Of a DNA stretch of 64,000 nucleotides, positions 29,454 through 38,408 are shown in pieces; positions within the stretch are counted from its first letter, which is position 1, and every line of letters starts with the position of its first letter. The translations under genes and the position numbers were made by a program. The notes beneath the pieces were generated by a model. It was given only the letters and a program-made list of their open reading frames with translations. It searched no databases and was not told the DNA's origin. The stretch spans positions 33,638 through 97,637 of the forward strand of contig JAOPXK010000120.1 of NCBI GenBank assembly GCA_025965195.1, written 5' to 3'. Source of the DNA: Marmoricola sp. GTDB taxonomy: Bacteria > Actinomycetota > Actinomycetes > Propionibacteriales > Nocardioidaceae.

Positions 29454-29780
29454 TCAGCCGATGTAGTCGGCGAGCTCGCGCAGCAGCGCGGCCTTCGGCT
29501 TGGCGCCGACGATCTGCTTGACGACCTCGCCGTTCTGGTAGACGTTCAGCGTCGGGATGCCGGTGACGCGGTACGTCGAGGGAGTGATCGGGTTCTCGTC
29601 GACATTGAGCTTCACGATCGTGATCTTGTCGCCGTGGGCGGCGTTGATCTCGTCGAGGATGGGCGCAACCTGACGACACGGACCGCACCACTCGGCCCAG
29701 AAGTCGACCAGCACAGGCTTGTCGGACTTGAGGACGTCGGCCTCGAAGCTGTCATCGGTCACGGCTTGCAGGTCAGCCAT
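29454..29780 (-). CDS. trxA: Thioredoxin
   Basis: A 108-residue thioredoxin. The active site is FWAEWCGPCRQ with Cys32 and Cys35, and the cis-Pro is in GIPTLNVYQNG. It reduces protein disulfides in the cytoplasm, recharged by TrxB. The start at MADLQAV is preceded by AGGAGAAC. An earlier in-frame ATG at 29837 would add 19 atypical residues. It follows trxB by 116 nt on the same strand. Confidence 0.97.
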   Translation of the reverse strand: MADLQAVTDDSFEADVLKSDKPVLVDFWAEWCGPCRQVAPILDEINAAHGDKITIVKLNVDENPITPSTYRVTGIPTLNVYQNGEVVKQIVGAKPKAALLRELADYIG

Positions 29781-29896
29781 CTGTTCTCCTCGGGTTGGTG
29801 GGAAGTCTGTACTGATTGAACAGGTCGGAGCGGACATTTATGCCCGTCGCGCGACGTCATCCCCTCTGGCCGCCGGAGCAACCGTCCGGTATGACG

Positions 29897-30871
29897 TCAG
29901 GCGTTGGTGAGGGCGGTCGCCTCCCGGTGAGCCAGCAGCGCCAGGAACTTCTCGGCGTCGAGCGCAGCCGCGCAGCCACTGCCGGCGGCGGTGATCGCCT
30001 GCCGGTAGGTGTGGTCGACCAGGTCGCCGCAGGCGAAGACGCCGGACAGGTTCGTCTCGGTGCTCCGGCCCTTGACCAGCACGTAGCCCTCGTCATCGAG
30101 GTCGACCTGGCCGGGCAACAGCTCCGAGCGCGGGTCGTGGCCGATGGCGATGAACAGGCCGGTCGCGTCGATCTCACGTGTCGCGCCGGTCACCGTGTCA
30201 CGCAAGGTCACGCCGGTGAGCTTGTCGCCACCGTTGATCGCGGCGACCTCGGAGTTCCAGGCGAAGTCGATCTTCGGGTCGGCGTACGCCCGCTCCTGCA
30301 TGATCTTGGAGGCGCGCAGCTCGTCACGGCGGTGGATCAGGGTGACCTTGGAGCCGAAGCGTGAGAGGAAGGTGGCCTCCTCGATCGCGGAGTCGCCACC
30401 GCCGACCACCGCGATGTGCTGCTCGCGGAAGAAGAAGCCGTCACAGGTGGCACACCAGCTGACGCCGTGTCCGGAGAGGCGGTCCTCGTCGGGCAGGTCG
30501 AGCTTGCGGTAGCCCGAGCCCATCGACAGGATCACGGACTTCGCCCGGAAGGTGCCCTCGGCCGTGTTGACCACCTTGATTTCGCCGGTCAGGTCGACCG
30601 AGATGACGTCGTCGGCGACCATCTCGGCGCCGAAGCGCTCGGCCTGGGCGCGCATCTCGTCCATCAGCGCAGGTCCCTGGATGCCGTCGCGGAAACCCGG
30701 GAAGTTCTCGACCTCGGTAGTGGTCATCAGCGCACCACCAGCCGTCACCGAGCCCTCGAAGACGAGCGGGGCGAGGTTCGCGCGGGCGGCGTACACCGCG
30801 GCGGTGTAACCCGCGGGGCCCGACCCGATGATGATGACGTTCCTGACCTCTGTGCTCATCCCTGGGGTCAT
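29897..30871 (-). CDS. trxB: Thioredoxin reductase
   Basis: A 324-residue FAD/NADPH oxidoreductase. The FAD motif is [20 protein letters not shown] near residue 12, the redox-active pair is in SWCATCDG (Cys140 and Cys143), the NADPH motif is [12 protein letters not shown], and the FAD end is [15 protein letters not shown]. It passes electrons from NADPH to thioredoxin. The start is the first of two in-frame ATGs because AGGGA precedes it at a suitable distance. Its placement between the sigM/anti-sigma genes and trxA is the common actinobacterial arrangement. Confidence 0.97.
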   Translation of the reverse strand: MTPGMSTEVRNVIIIGSGPAGYTAAVYAARANLAPLVFEGSVTAGGALMTTTEVENFPGFRDGIQGPALMDEMRAQAERFGAEMVADDVISVDLTGEIKVVNTAEGTFRAKSVILSMGSGYRKLDLPDEDRLSGHGVSWCATCDGFFFREQHIAVVGGGDSAIEEATFLSRFGSKVTLIHRRDELRASKIMQERAYADPKIDFAWNSEVAAINGGDKLTGVTLRDTVTGATREIDATGLFIAIGHDPRSELLPGQVDLDDEGYVLVKGRSTETNLSGVFACGDLVDHTYRQAITAAGSGCAAALDAEKFLALLAHREATALTNA

Positions 30872-30997
30872 CTGGTCCCTGCTCCCTGCTCGATCGTGGT
30901 CTCACTGGCTCTTCGTAGCCACTGATGGAACAGATCCTAGGCATCGGACATTCCTGCCGGCGGACTCCTGGCGAACAGTCCGGGGGGCGATATCGGT

Positions 30998-31822
30998 TCA
31001 GCGCGGAACGGTCGCGCTGGCAAGCGGGGTGGCGTCGGCCGCGCCGGCATCGCAGGAGAACGCCTGGGCGAGCCGTGAGCCGTCCTTCATCGGATGTACG
31101 ACGAGTACGGCCGGGGCGCCGTCGACGGTGACCGCAATGACCTCGGCGCCCGGGTCGAGACCCGTCGGCGTGGGACAGTCCGGCGCTTTGACCGTGTCGG
31201 TGAGCGAGCCGCCGCTCCCCGCAAGACCGTCATCCGTCGGGCTCGGCACTGTCGGCACTGTCGGCACTGTCGGCGCGGCCGACGCTGTCGGCACGCCGAC
31301 GGCGCCGTACGCCGTGCGGGCCGAGGCGTCCAGGGTCCTGACCAGCTTGCGCACGTCAGCTCGGAAGTGGTCACTGGTGAGCTGAACGAGGCTGCCGGCG
31401 ATGGCCATCGGCATGGTGCCCTCGGCTGCGTGCTGGCTCTGCGCCTTGAGCCCCTTGGTGGCCGGCAGGCTCCTGGGTACCGCACCGGACTGCGAGCCGC
31501 TCCCGGCGCTGTCCGCGGAGGCGGCGCCAGAGTTCTGCCCGGTGTTCCGCTCGTGGATGTGGGGTGCGGCGATCGCGGCGCCGGTGACCACCACGATCGC
31601 GGCTGCCGCCACGAGGACCCTCGGGAGCACCCGGCGGCGTAGCGGGATGACATTGGAGGGCGTCCGGGAGGCTGTCACCCTGGTTTCACGGGAAACCACC
31701 AGATCGGCCAGCGTCGCATCCAGCCGGTCGGCGACGTCGCCGGGCAGCGGATCGGTGACCCGGGCGTCGGCAAGGAGACGCGCAATGTCGTCGTTCGCGT
31801 CGACATCGGCTTCGTCGGTCAT
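30998..31822 (-). CDS. Putative anti-sigma factor for the adjacent ECF sigma factor
   Basis: A 274-residue single-pass membrane protein. A cytoplasmic region of about 65 residues is followed by one helix (about 67-88) and an extracytoplasmic part with Ser/Ala-rich and TVP-repeat stretches. It has no clear zinc-binding HxxxCxxC motif. Its position directly after sigM with an ATGA overlap matches Rv3912/RsmA-type genes, so the anti-sigma role is inferred from context. Residues 43-47 read VSRET, encoded by a parS-like sequence. A GGAGG lies before the ATG. Confidence 0.75.
   Translation of the reverse strand: MTDEADVDANDDIARLLADARVTDPLPGDVADRLDATLADLVVSRETRVTASRTPSNVIPLRRRVLPRVLVAAAAIVVVTGAAIAAPHIHERNTGQNSGAASADSAGSGSQSGAVPRSLPATKGLKAQSQHAAEGTMPMAIAGSLVQLTSDHFRADVRKLVRTLDASARTAYGAVGVPTASAAPTVPTVPTVPSPTDDGLAGSGGSLTDTVKAPDCPTPTGLDPGAEVIAVTVDGAPAVLVVHPMKDGSRLAQAFSCDAGAADATPLASATVPR
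31682..31697. promoter_or_regulatory. Degenerate parS-like palindrome
   Basis: GGTTTCACGGGAAACC, with 13 of 14 bases of the parS core GTTTCACGTGAAAC. It lies within the anti-sigma-like gene and reads VSRET there, the same peptide as at the rsmG site. Binding by ParB is a guess. Confidence 0.45.
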
Positions 31823-32493
31823 CGGGGTGCGCCTCCTTCCGGGGTCCCAAGAGTTGGTTGTGTGCTCGGTCGTGGGTTGGACGGGGACGGTGGAGATCCG
31901 GTTCCGAGCACCGGTGTGAGCAACGTCGCCAGCCTGGCGCGTCCGCGGGCGCATCTGCTCTTGATGGTGCCGGTGGGGCAGTCGAGCATCTGGGCGACCT
32001 GGGCGACCGGGTAGCCCTCCATGTCGACCAGCACCAGCGCGGCCTTCTGCTCGGGCGGGAGCTGGTCGAGGGCGGCGAGCACGGCGCGGCGCCGGTCGCC
32101 GAGGAGGGCGACAGCCTCAGGGTCTCCGGACGTGTCGGTGGCGAGTACGGCGCCCCGGCCGGTGTACTCCTCGAGATCGTCGGGCAGCGGCTGGGCGGCC
32201 CGGACCTTGTTGCGCCGGAGGCGGTCGAGCGAGGCGTTCACGACGATCCGGTGCAGCCAGGTCGTCACCAGCGCATCGCCGCGGTAGCTGTCGGCCCGCT
32301 TGAACGCCGAGATCATCGCCTCCTGGAGCGCATCGCCGGCGTCCTCCGGGTTGCCCGTCGTGCGCAGGGCCACCGCCCAGAGCCGGTCGCGGTGCCGCTT
32401 GAAGAGCACCCCGAAGGCATCCGGGTCTCCGGCGCGGTGGGCGTCCAGGAGGGCCGGATCCGTCATGTCGAGGTGTTCGACCGACTCATTCAC
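31819..32493 (-). CDS. sigM: ECF RNA polymerase sigma factor, SigM-like
   Basis: A 224-residue ECF sigma factor. Region 2 covers about 20-90, with DALQEAMISAFKRADSYRGDALVTTWLHRIVVNASLD. Region 4 covers about 135-190 with LPPEQKAALVLVDMEGYPVAQVA. A Pro-rich tail of about 30 residues ends the protein. Position between murJ and trxB marks the SigM-type factor of Actinobacteria, linked there to envelope or oxidative stress. The GTG start overlaps the pseudokinase stop as GTGA, and its stop overlaps the anti-sigma-like gene, so three genes are coupled. Confidence 0.92.
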   Translation of the reverse strand: MNESVEHLDMTDPALLDAHRAGDPDAFGVLFKRHRDRLWAVALRTTGNPEDAGDALQEAMISAFKRADSYRGDALVTTWLHRIVVNASLDRLRRNKVRAAQPLPDDLEEYTGRGAVLATDTSGDPEAVALLGDRRRAVLAALDQLPPEQKAALVLVDMEGYPVAQVAQMLDCPTGTIKSRCARGRARLATLLTPVLGTGSPPSPSNPRPSTQPTLGTPEGGAPR

Positions 32494-34448
32494 GACCGGA
32501 CCTTGACCTCGGCAATCTCGCCGCGGTAGCCGCCGCTGACCTTCGGCAGGCTCGTCAGCCAGACCACCAGGAAGCGGGTGGTTGGTTTCTTCGCGAACCG
32601 GAACAGCGCGGTCGTGCCGGCGCTGCCGTTCTGCCCGATCGAGGTCAGGCCGTCGAGGCCGGTGGGCAGGCTGGTGACGCCGGGGGAGGTCGCAAAGATC
32701 TGCAGGCCGGTGGGCGAGCCGAGCAGGTCGACCTCGAGGGAACCGACCTGCTGGCTCGATCCGAGGTCGATGATCAGTCCGACACCGGTCTTCAGACCGC
32801 CGAGCTTGGGGTTCCCGCGGTAGGTGCTCGTCGGCCAGAACGTGGCCGGGTCACCATCGATCGCCTTGGGGACGTCGGCCGGGTTCTCCGTGGGCGGCGT
32901 CGCCTCCGGGTCGAAGTCGTGTACGCCGGCAATGCGCAGCGGCTGACCGGAAACCTGTCCGGCCCCGGTGCCGGTGCTGGTGGTCTTGGTCGATGTGGTC
33001 TTGTCCGAGCCGCCCGAGCCGAAACCGATGTTGAACGCCAGCGTCATTGCGGCCACGACCACGATGCAGATGCCGACGATCACGGCCAGCCGGAGCCAGT
33101 TGCGGCCCTCATCGCCGCGGAAGTGCTGCCCGTCAGGGTCCTCGCCGAGCTGGTAGGGCCACTGCTCCCCGCCCTTGCCGCTCCCGGTGATCGGGTCTGG
33201 CCCGCTCGGCGGCCGGACGTGCTTAGGCTGCGCAAGCTCCGGGCGGCGCTCCTCGGAGGCGAACAGCGGCCGGTCCGGGGGCTGTTCGAAGGGCGGGAGC
33301 GGCGGTGCCGGCTCGGCGTCCTCGCGTTGGTAGCGGTCCAGGAACAGCGGCTGCGACGAGGTGTCCTCGGTGGGCGGGAGGGAGGCCTGGGTGGCGTGCG
33401 GGTCCACGGCGGGATGTTCGTCGGTGTCCTCGGTGGCGGACACCTCCGGGACCGGGACGAGCTGGGTCGGTTCGAGTGCCGACTCCGGTGCCGACTCGTG
33501 TGTCGACTCTGGTGCCGGATCTGTGGCTGTTTTTGGGCCCAGGTCGTCGGTGGGGAGCACCGGCAGGCCGGTCACCTCGTCGCGGTTGAGCGTGACCGTC
33601 GGCTCGGCGTACATGCTGGGGACGTCGAGCGGAGCCGCGGCGGCGGGGTCTCCGACGTAGTCGCTGAGCGCCGCGGCGATGTCGTGGGCCGTCTCGATCG
33701 GGAGGACGTGCTGGGAGGCCTCCTTGTTGAGCACCCGGTCGCAGATCGCGTCGAGCGTGCGCGGGATGCCGGCTCGCACCTGACGTGGCCGGAGTGGGCG
33801 ATGCGCGACCCGTGGCGCAGCGGGTACGCCGGACCGGGAGATGCCCGGCCAGCGACCGGTCAGCGCGGCGTACAGGATGCCGGCGAGGTTGATGACGTCG
33901 GCCTCGCGGTCGTCGACCACGCCGTAGAGCGGGTCGATCGGCGGCTCGGCGGTTAGTGCGGACTCGACGACGAAGCCGATCAGCTTCACCGCCCCCGCCT
34001 CGGTGACGAGCACCGACTCGGGGGAGAGCCGGCCGTGCGGGACGCCACGGGCGTGACAAGCGGCGATCGCTTCGGCGACCTCGCGGGCGAGCCAGGCGGC
34101 CCGGGAAGCGGGCAGGGTGCCCTTGGCGAGCATCAGGTCGAGAGAGACGCCACTTCCCCACTCGTTGACCACCCAGGTGATCGAGCTCGAGTCGCCGGCA
34201 CCCCCGACCGGGGTGTCGTCGCAGTCGAGCACGCGAAGAAGGTGCGGGTCGGTGACCATCGCGGAGCGGCGGGCAGCTTCGAGGAGCCTCGCGGCCCGCG
34301 GATCGTTGGAAGGGACGGCGTGAACGGCGACGCTTCGGGCCAGCACGGTGTCGGTCGCGCGCCAGAACCGCGCGCCCTCGTGTTCGGTCAGGAGGTCGTC
34401 GAGGCGGTATCTCCCGCCCAGCACGGTGCCCGGCCCGATCGAGCTCAT
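32490..34448 (-). CDS. Pseudokinase membrane protein with C-terminal discoidin-like domain
   Basis: A 652-residue protein. Residues about 8-270 form a Ser/Thr kinase-like fold with every key residue changed: the VAxK lysine is His43 (SVAVHAV), HRD is HGR at 138-140, and DFG is IGF at 157-159. A long acidic, Pro-rich linker follows, then one helix near 450-475, and an outside domain of about 150 residues (DGDPATFWPTSTYRG, IIDLGSSQQVGSLEVDLLG) like F5/8 type C folds. In mycobacteria such a pseudokinase is fused to MurJ (MviN) and docks FhaA. Here it is a separate gene 67 nt after murJ. The start has GGGAGG before the ATG. Confidence 0.88.
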   Translation of the reverse strand: MSSIGPGTVLGGRYRLDDLLTEHEGARFWRATDTVLARSVAVHAVPSNDPRAARLLEAARRSAMVTDPHLLRVLDCDDTPVGGAGDSSSITWVVNEWGSGVSLDLMLAKGTLPASRAAWLAREVAEAIAACHARGVPHGRLSPESVLVTEAGAVKLIGFVVESALTAEPPIDPLYGVVDDREADVINLAGILYAALTGRWPGISRSGVPAAPRVAHRPLRPRQVRAGIPRTLDAICDRVLNKEASQHVLPIETAHDIAAALSDYVGDPAAAAPLDVPSMYAEPTVTLNRDEVTGLPVLPTDDLGPKTATDPAPESTHESAPESALEPTQLVPVPEVSATEDTDEHPAVDPHATQASLPPTEDTSSQPLFLDRYQREDAEPAPPLPPFEQPPDRPLFASEERRPELAQPKHVRPPSGPDPITGSGKGGEQWPYQLGEDPDGQHFRGDEGRNWLRLAVIVGICIVVVAAMTLAFNIGFGSGGSDKTTSTKTTSTGTGAGQVSGQPLRIAGVHDFDPEATPPTENPADVPKAIDGDPATFWPTSTYRGNPKLGGLKTGVGLIIDLGSSQQVGSLEVDLLGSPTGLQIFATSPGVTSLPTGLDGLTSIGQNGSAGTTALFRFAKKPTTRFLVVWLTSLPKVSGGYRGEIAEVKVRS

Positions 34449-34515
34449 CGCTGCACCCTCCCTGACGCTCCCTTCCCGGCAGCTGCCTGATCGACAGCCG
34501 TTCCCCATCGTATGG

Positions 34516-36267
34516 CTACCGCCGAGACCCCCGGAGCCGCCTCGGGAGTCGGGAGCCGAGCAACGCGGTGACCTCGGTGACCTCGGTGATCTGCAGGGCG
34601 CGGGCGAGAACGACGAAGATCGCGACGTCGACCACGCCGGGAACGCCCAGGGTCACCAGCGCCTGCAGCTTCCCGTCTCCGGGAGCCCAGAAGTGCTCGA
34701 TCAGCTCGCGGCTGCCCCAAGCGGCGAGCGTGGCGACCGCGACCGCGATGACCATCCGGACCAGGAACCTGATGAGCACGGCGGTGTCGAGCCCGCCGAC
34801 GATCCTGCGCAGCAGGCCGTAGGAACACACCGCGCCGACGAGGTAGGACGTGCCATAGGCGACGACCAGTCCGGGCGCGGTGTGCTGGGGTGAGGTGTTG
34901 CTGGTGACGACGATCGCGACGACGATGTTGACCGCTGCGATCACGCACTGCACCCAGAAGACCGTGCGGGTGCGTTCGAGCGCGTAGAACCCGCGGAGCA
35001 CGAGGTAGTGGGTGGTGAAGAACAACAGCCCGGGCGCGAAGAGCGCGAGTGAGAGGGCGTAGTCGGACGCGGTGTTCTTGGAGGCGCCGTACCCGTAGAC
35101 GAGATTGGTCAGCGGCAGCGCGACCACGGGCAGCAGCGCCGCGAACGGCAGGATGAGGGCAAGGGTCGTGCGCAGCGTGCTCGAGACGTCCCGGCCGAGT
35201 CGCCGCAGGTCACCGGCGGCCGCAGCGGCGGACAGCCGAGGAAGGGTCGCGGTCGCGAGCGAGACGGTCGCGATCCCGTGCGGGACCATGATCAGCAGGA
35301 ACGCACCCGAGTAGATCGTGTAGCCGGTCCCGGGATCGGCATGCGCGGTCGAGCAGACCGCCGAGACGGCGTGTGCGGTGCCCTTCGAGGCCAGCCGTAC
35401 GACGACTGTGTAGGCGATCTGGTTGACCACCACGAACAGCACCGTCCAGGTGCCGAGCCGCATCGTGTGCCCGAGCCCGGTGCCCCGGAAGTCGAACCGC
35501 GGGCGGAACGTGAAGCCGGCCGCCCTCAGATAGGGGATCAGGATCAGGAACTGGACGGCGATGCCGAGCGTGGAGCCCAGGCCGAGCACCCACTCCTGGC
35601 CGGCCGAGAAGCCGCCGAGGGTGGAGTTCGGACCGTTGAGCGCAGCCAGGGTGGGGAGGCCCGCGTGGTCGCAGAGATTCCGGGCGGCTCCGAACGAGAC
35701 CAGGTAGATGACCAGCACCACGACCGAGATGGCGTTGTTGGCGATCGGCGCCCACATCATCGGGCCGAACTTGCCGCGTGCGTTCAGCACCTGCCCGACC
35801 AGCACGAACATCCCGTAGAAGAACACCTGCGGCAGGCAGAGCCGGGCGAACGCGATCACCGAGTCGCGCTGGCCGTCCAGCCCGCCGTGGAAGTACGACG
35901 GGTCGAGGTAGAGCCGCATGATCAGCGGCGCCGCGATCACCAGAACAGCGGTCACACCGGCCAGGAACACGCCGGCGAGCGTGATGATCCGGTTGGTGTA
36001 GGCCTCGCCGCCGTCCTCGTCGAACTTCATCGAGCGCACCAGCTGTGGCACGAGTACGGCGTTGAACACCCCGCCCGCCAACAAGATGTAGAGCATGTTC
36101 GGGATGGTGTTCGCGATGTTGAAGCCGTCGGCGTGCAGCTGGGTGCCGAGTGCGGCGGCCAGCAGCAGGCCGCGGAGCAGTCCGCTCGCCCGGGAGAACA
36201 CCGTGCCGACCGCCATCACCGCGCTCGAGCTGAGCACCGACGGCTGCCGGTCCATCGGTTCGCTCAC
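34516..36267 (-). CDS. murJ: Lipid II flippase MurJ (MviN)
   Basis: A 583-residue polytopic membrane protein with about 14 helices that carries lipid II across the membrane for peptidoglycan synthesis. The N-terminal stretch VMAVGTVFSRASGLLRGLLLA, then NTIPNMLYILLAGGVFNAVLVPQL, is the family hallmark. It lacks the cytoplasmic pseudokinase extension of mycobacterial MviN, which is supplied by the next gene. The GTG start overlaps the DUF6049 stop as GTGA. CwlM, encoded nearby, may interact with it as in mycobacteria. Confidence 0.95.
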   Translation of the reverse strand: MSEPMDRQPSVLSSSAVMAVGTVFSRASGLLRGLLLAAALGTQLHADGFNIANTIPNMLYILLAGGVFNAVLVPQLVRSMKFDEDGGEAYTNRIITLAGVFLAGVTAVLVIAAPLIMRLYLDPSYFHGGLDGQRDSVIAFARLCLPQVFFYGMFVLVGQVLNARGKFGPMMWAPIANNAISVVVLVIYLVSFGAARNLCDHAGLPTLAALNGPNSTLGGFSAGQEWVLGLGSTLGIAVQFLILIPYLRAAGFTFRPRFDFRGTGLGHTMRLGTWTVLFVVVNQIAYTVVVRLASKGTAHAVSAVCSTAHADPGTGYTIYSGAFLLIMVPHGIATVSLATATLPRLSAAAAAGDLRRLGRDVSSTLRTTLALILPFAALLPVVALPLTNLVYGYGASKNTASDYALSLALFAPGLLFFTTHYLVLRGFYALERTRTVFWVQCVIAAVNIVVAIVVTSNTSPQHTAPGLVVAYGTSYLVGAVCSYGLLRRIVGGLDTAVLIRFLVRMVIAVAVATLAAWGSRELIEHFWAPGDGKLQALVTLGVPGVVDVAIFVVLARALQITEVTEVTALLGSRLPRRLRGSRR

Positions 36268-38363
36268 GGGCGCGCCCTGGTGCTGATGCCCGCAGGCGCG
36301 CGGACCTTCTTGACGATCCGCCGGATGATCATCCCGAACAGCAGCACTCCGCCGGCGATCATCACGATCCAGATCAGCTTCCCGACCTGGCTGGTCCGCA
36401 GGCTGAACTGGAGCGAGGTGCCGAGGGCCTCGCCCGCCGTGGTCACGGGCGTCAGCGTGACCTGGTGCACGCCGATCGAGGTGGCCTTGGCCGACAACCT
36501 GAGCGTGGTGCGCTGGCCGGCCCCCATCTTGACCGGCTTCGGGGCCTGGATCGAGACACCGCTCTCCGCGATCTCGGCGCGCAGACCGACCGTGACGGGC
36601 ACCTTCAGGTCGTTCACGAGGGTGACGGTCAGCGAACCGGTGCCGCCGGAGAGCGTCACGAACGGTGTCCCGCTGACCTTCACCTCATCCATCCGGTCGC
36701 GGACGCCGAGGCTGAGCGCCGCGACGTCGTTGGCCGCGACGCGTGGGTCCACCCTGGCGTCGTACGACGTCGCGGAGAGGGCCGCACCGGTCAGCAGGCT
36801 GGTCACGTCGGTCTCATCGGAGGCGAGCAGGTGGTCGAGCACCGTACCTGTCTTGATCAGCTCCAGCGCGGCGTCGACGTTCGATGCGCCGATCTCGCTC
36901 TTGCGTTCCTTGCCGGGGTACTCGAGGTCCCGGGGGTACGTCGCGGCGGACGTCGGTGCGCTCAGGGGTTCGACATCGAGCCAGGGCACGTTCAGCCCTT
37001 CGAAGAAGTCGGCCGAGCGCCACCCGTTGCCCGGGTCCCAGTGCGGCGGCAGCTCGGTGACCATCGGGGTGTGCAGCCCGGCGATCGCGCGCAGCGCCGA
37101 CTCGGCCAGGATCCGCTGGCGCAACGCCAGGGCGTCCAGCGCGGGCGTCGGCGCGGGCCCGCCGCTCGAGGCCTCCGAATCGGCGAAGGTCAGGACCTGG
37201 CCCTCCGGAGTCGACCACTGCGTGGTGGCCCCCGGCTGCCCGTGGTCGGTCAGCAGCAGCTGGGTGTCGCTCGGGAGATCGGTCAGCACATCGCTGGCGA
37301 GGTAGCCCGAGGGCGGCGCCACCGCCGGTTCGGGGTCGAGTCCGAACGACGTGAACTGCGCGGTGGCGAGGTCGTCGGCCTTGGTGATCAGGCCAGGAGC
37401 CAGCCTGGCGAGCGCGGAGACATCCGGGTCGGCGTACGGCAGACCCAGCACGGACCCGGCCTGGGTGGTGGCCTTGACCCGGCGCAGCCAGTCGTCGGCG
37501 TTCCCCTTCTCGGTCTCGCCGGTCGGCTCGACCTGCGCCTTGGGGCTCGCGCTGGCGCTCTCGGTGGGTGATCCCGACGGGTTGGTGGCGTCGCCGAGTG
37601 ACAGGGCGGGGTTGCCGTCGGCCATCGACTGGGCGGCATCGAGTACGGCGGGGTCGACCAGCCAGGTGACCGGGTTTCCGGCCCCGAAGTTCAGCACCCT
37701 GTCGAGCCGGCCATCCGGTGCGAACAGGCTCGCCCAGCGTGCCGGATCGGCCAGCCGGCCGGTGCTGTCGCGGCGTACCTCGGCGCGGACGGGGAGGACG
37801 AGTGCCGCCGAGGTGAACACGCCACTCTTCGGCACCAGCGCGATGAACGTCCGGGCCCGGCCCGCGGCCGCGGCGTCCCGGCCGGCGGCGGTGGCCCCAA
37901 GGGCGTGTACGCCGATCCAGTAGACGCCGGGCTGGTTGGCCGAGATCGGCAGCGCGGAGCGAGGCAGCACGATCTTGAAGTGCTTGGTCTGGCCGACCGA
38001 GAGGTCGCCGATCTGGTCCAGGGTCGTGATCGACGTCAGCCGCTTGCCGACGTCGACCGTCTCCGCGGTGTCCGCGGCCGCCGCGAGCTCCTCGCGCGTG
38101 GTGATCGGGGTGCTCCCGACGAACGGCTCGACGTTGATGTCCTGCCAGGTCTCGTCGGAGGCATTGGTGACCGTGCCGAAGAGCTTGATCTTGCCCTTGG
38201 CGGGGACCGTCGAGGGGGTCATCCGGAGCAGCGTGACCGTGAGCGGAGACGGCCCGGGCGCGGGATCATCGGCGGCGACCGCCGTGGCCGGGAGCAGCAC
38301 GGAAATGACCACGAGGACGACGCAGCTGACCAGCCAGCAGGTCAGGAGGCGGACGACGGTCAC
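36264..38363 (-). CDS. DUF6049 family secreted membrane-anchored protein
   Basis: A 699-residue protein with an N-terminal signal sequence (hydrophobic about 8-28, ending AVAADDPAP), a large extracytoplasmic region, and one helix near the C-terminus (GKLIWIVMIAGGVLLFGMII) followed by a basic tail. The C-terminal part before the helix has an immunoglobulin-like beta pattern. Its position next to murJ matches Rv3909 of M. tuberculosis, annotated as DUF6049. No enzymatic motif is visible. A role with MurJ in envelope assembly is inferred from gene linkage. Translation is coupled to murJ. Confidence 0.85.
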   Translation of the reverse strand: MTVVRLLTCWLVSCVVLVVISVLLPATAVAADDPAPGPSPLTVTLLRMTPSTVPAKGKIKLFGTVTNASDETWQDINVEPFVGSTPITTREELAAAADTAETVDVGKRLTSITTLDQIGDLSVGQTKHFKIVLPRSALPISANQPGVYWIGVHALGATAAGRDAAAAGRARTFIALVPKSGVFTSAALVLPVRAEVRRDSTGRLADPARWASLFAPDGRLDRVLNFGAGNPVTWLVDPAVLDAAQSMADGNPALSLGDATNPSGSPTESASASPKAQVEPTGETEKGNADDWLRRVKATTQAGSVLGLPYADPDVSALARLAPGLITKADDLATAQFTSFGLDPEPAVAPPSGYLASDVLTDLPSDTQLLLTDHGQPGATTQWSTPEGQVLTFADSEASSGGPAPTPALDALALRQRILAESALRAIAGLHTPMVTELPPHWDPGNGWRSADFFEGLNVPWLDVEPLSAPTSAATYPRDLEYPGKERKSEIGASNVDAALELIKTGTVLDHLLASDETDVTSLLTGAALSATSYDARVDPRVAANDVAALSLGVRDRMDEVKVSGTPFVTLSGGTGSLTVTLVNDLKVPVTVGLRAEIAESGVSIQAPKPVKMGAGQRTTLRLSAKATSIGVHQVTLTPVTTAGEALGTSLQFSLRTSQVGKLIWIVMIAGGVLLFGMIIRRIVKKVRAPAGISTRARP

Positions 38364-38408
38364 CCGGCGATGCTAACGGGGTGGCGGGCTCCGCCTAGAG
38401 TTCCCCTC

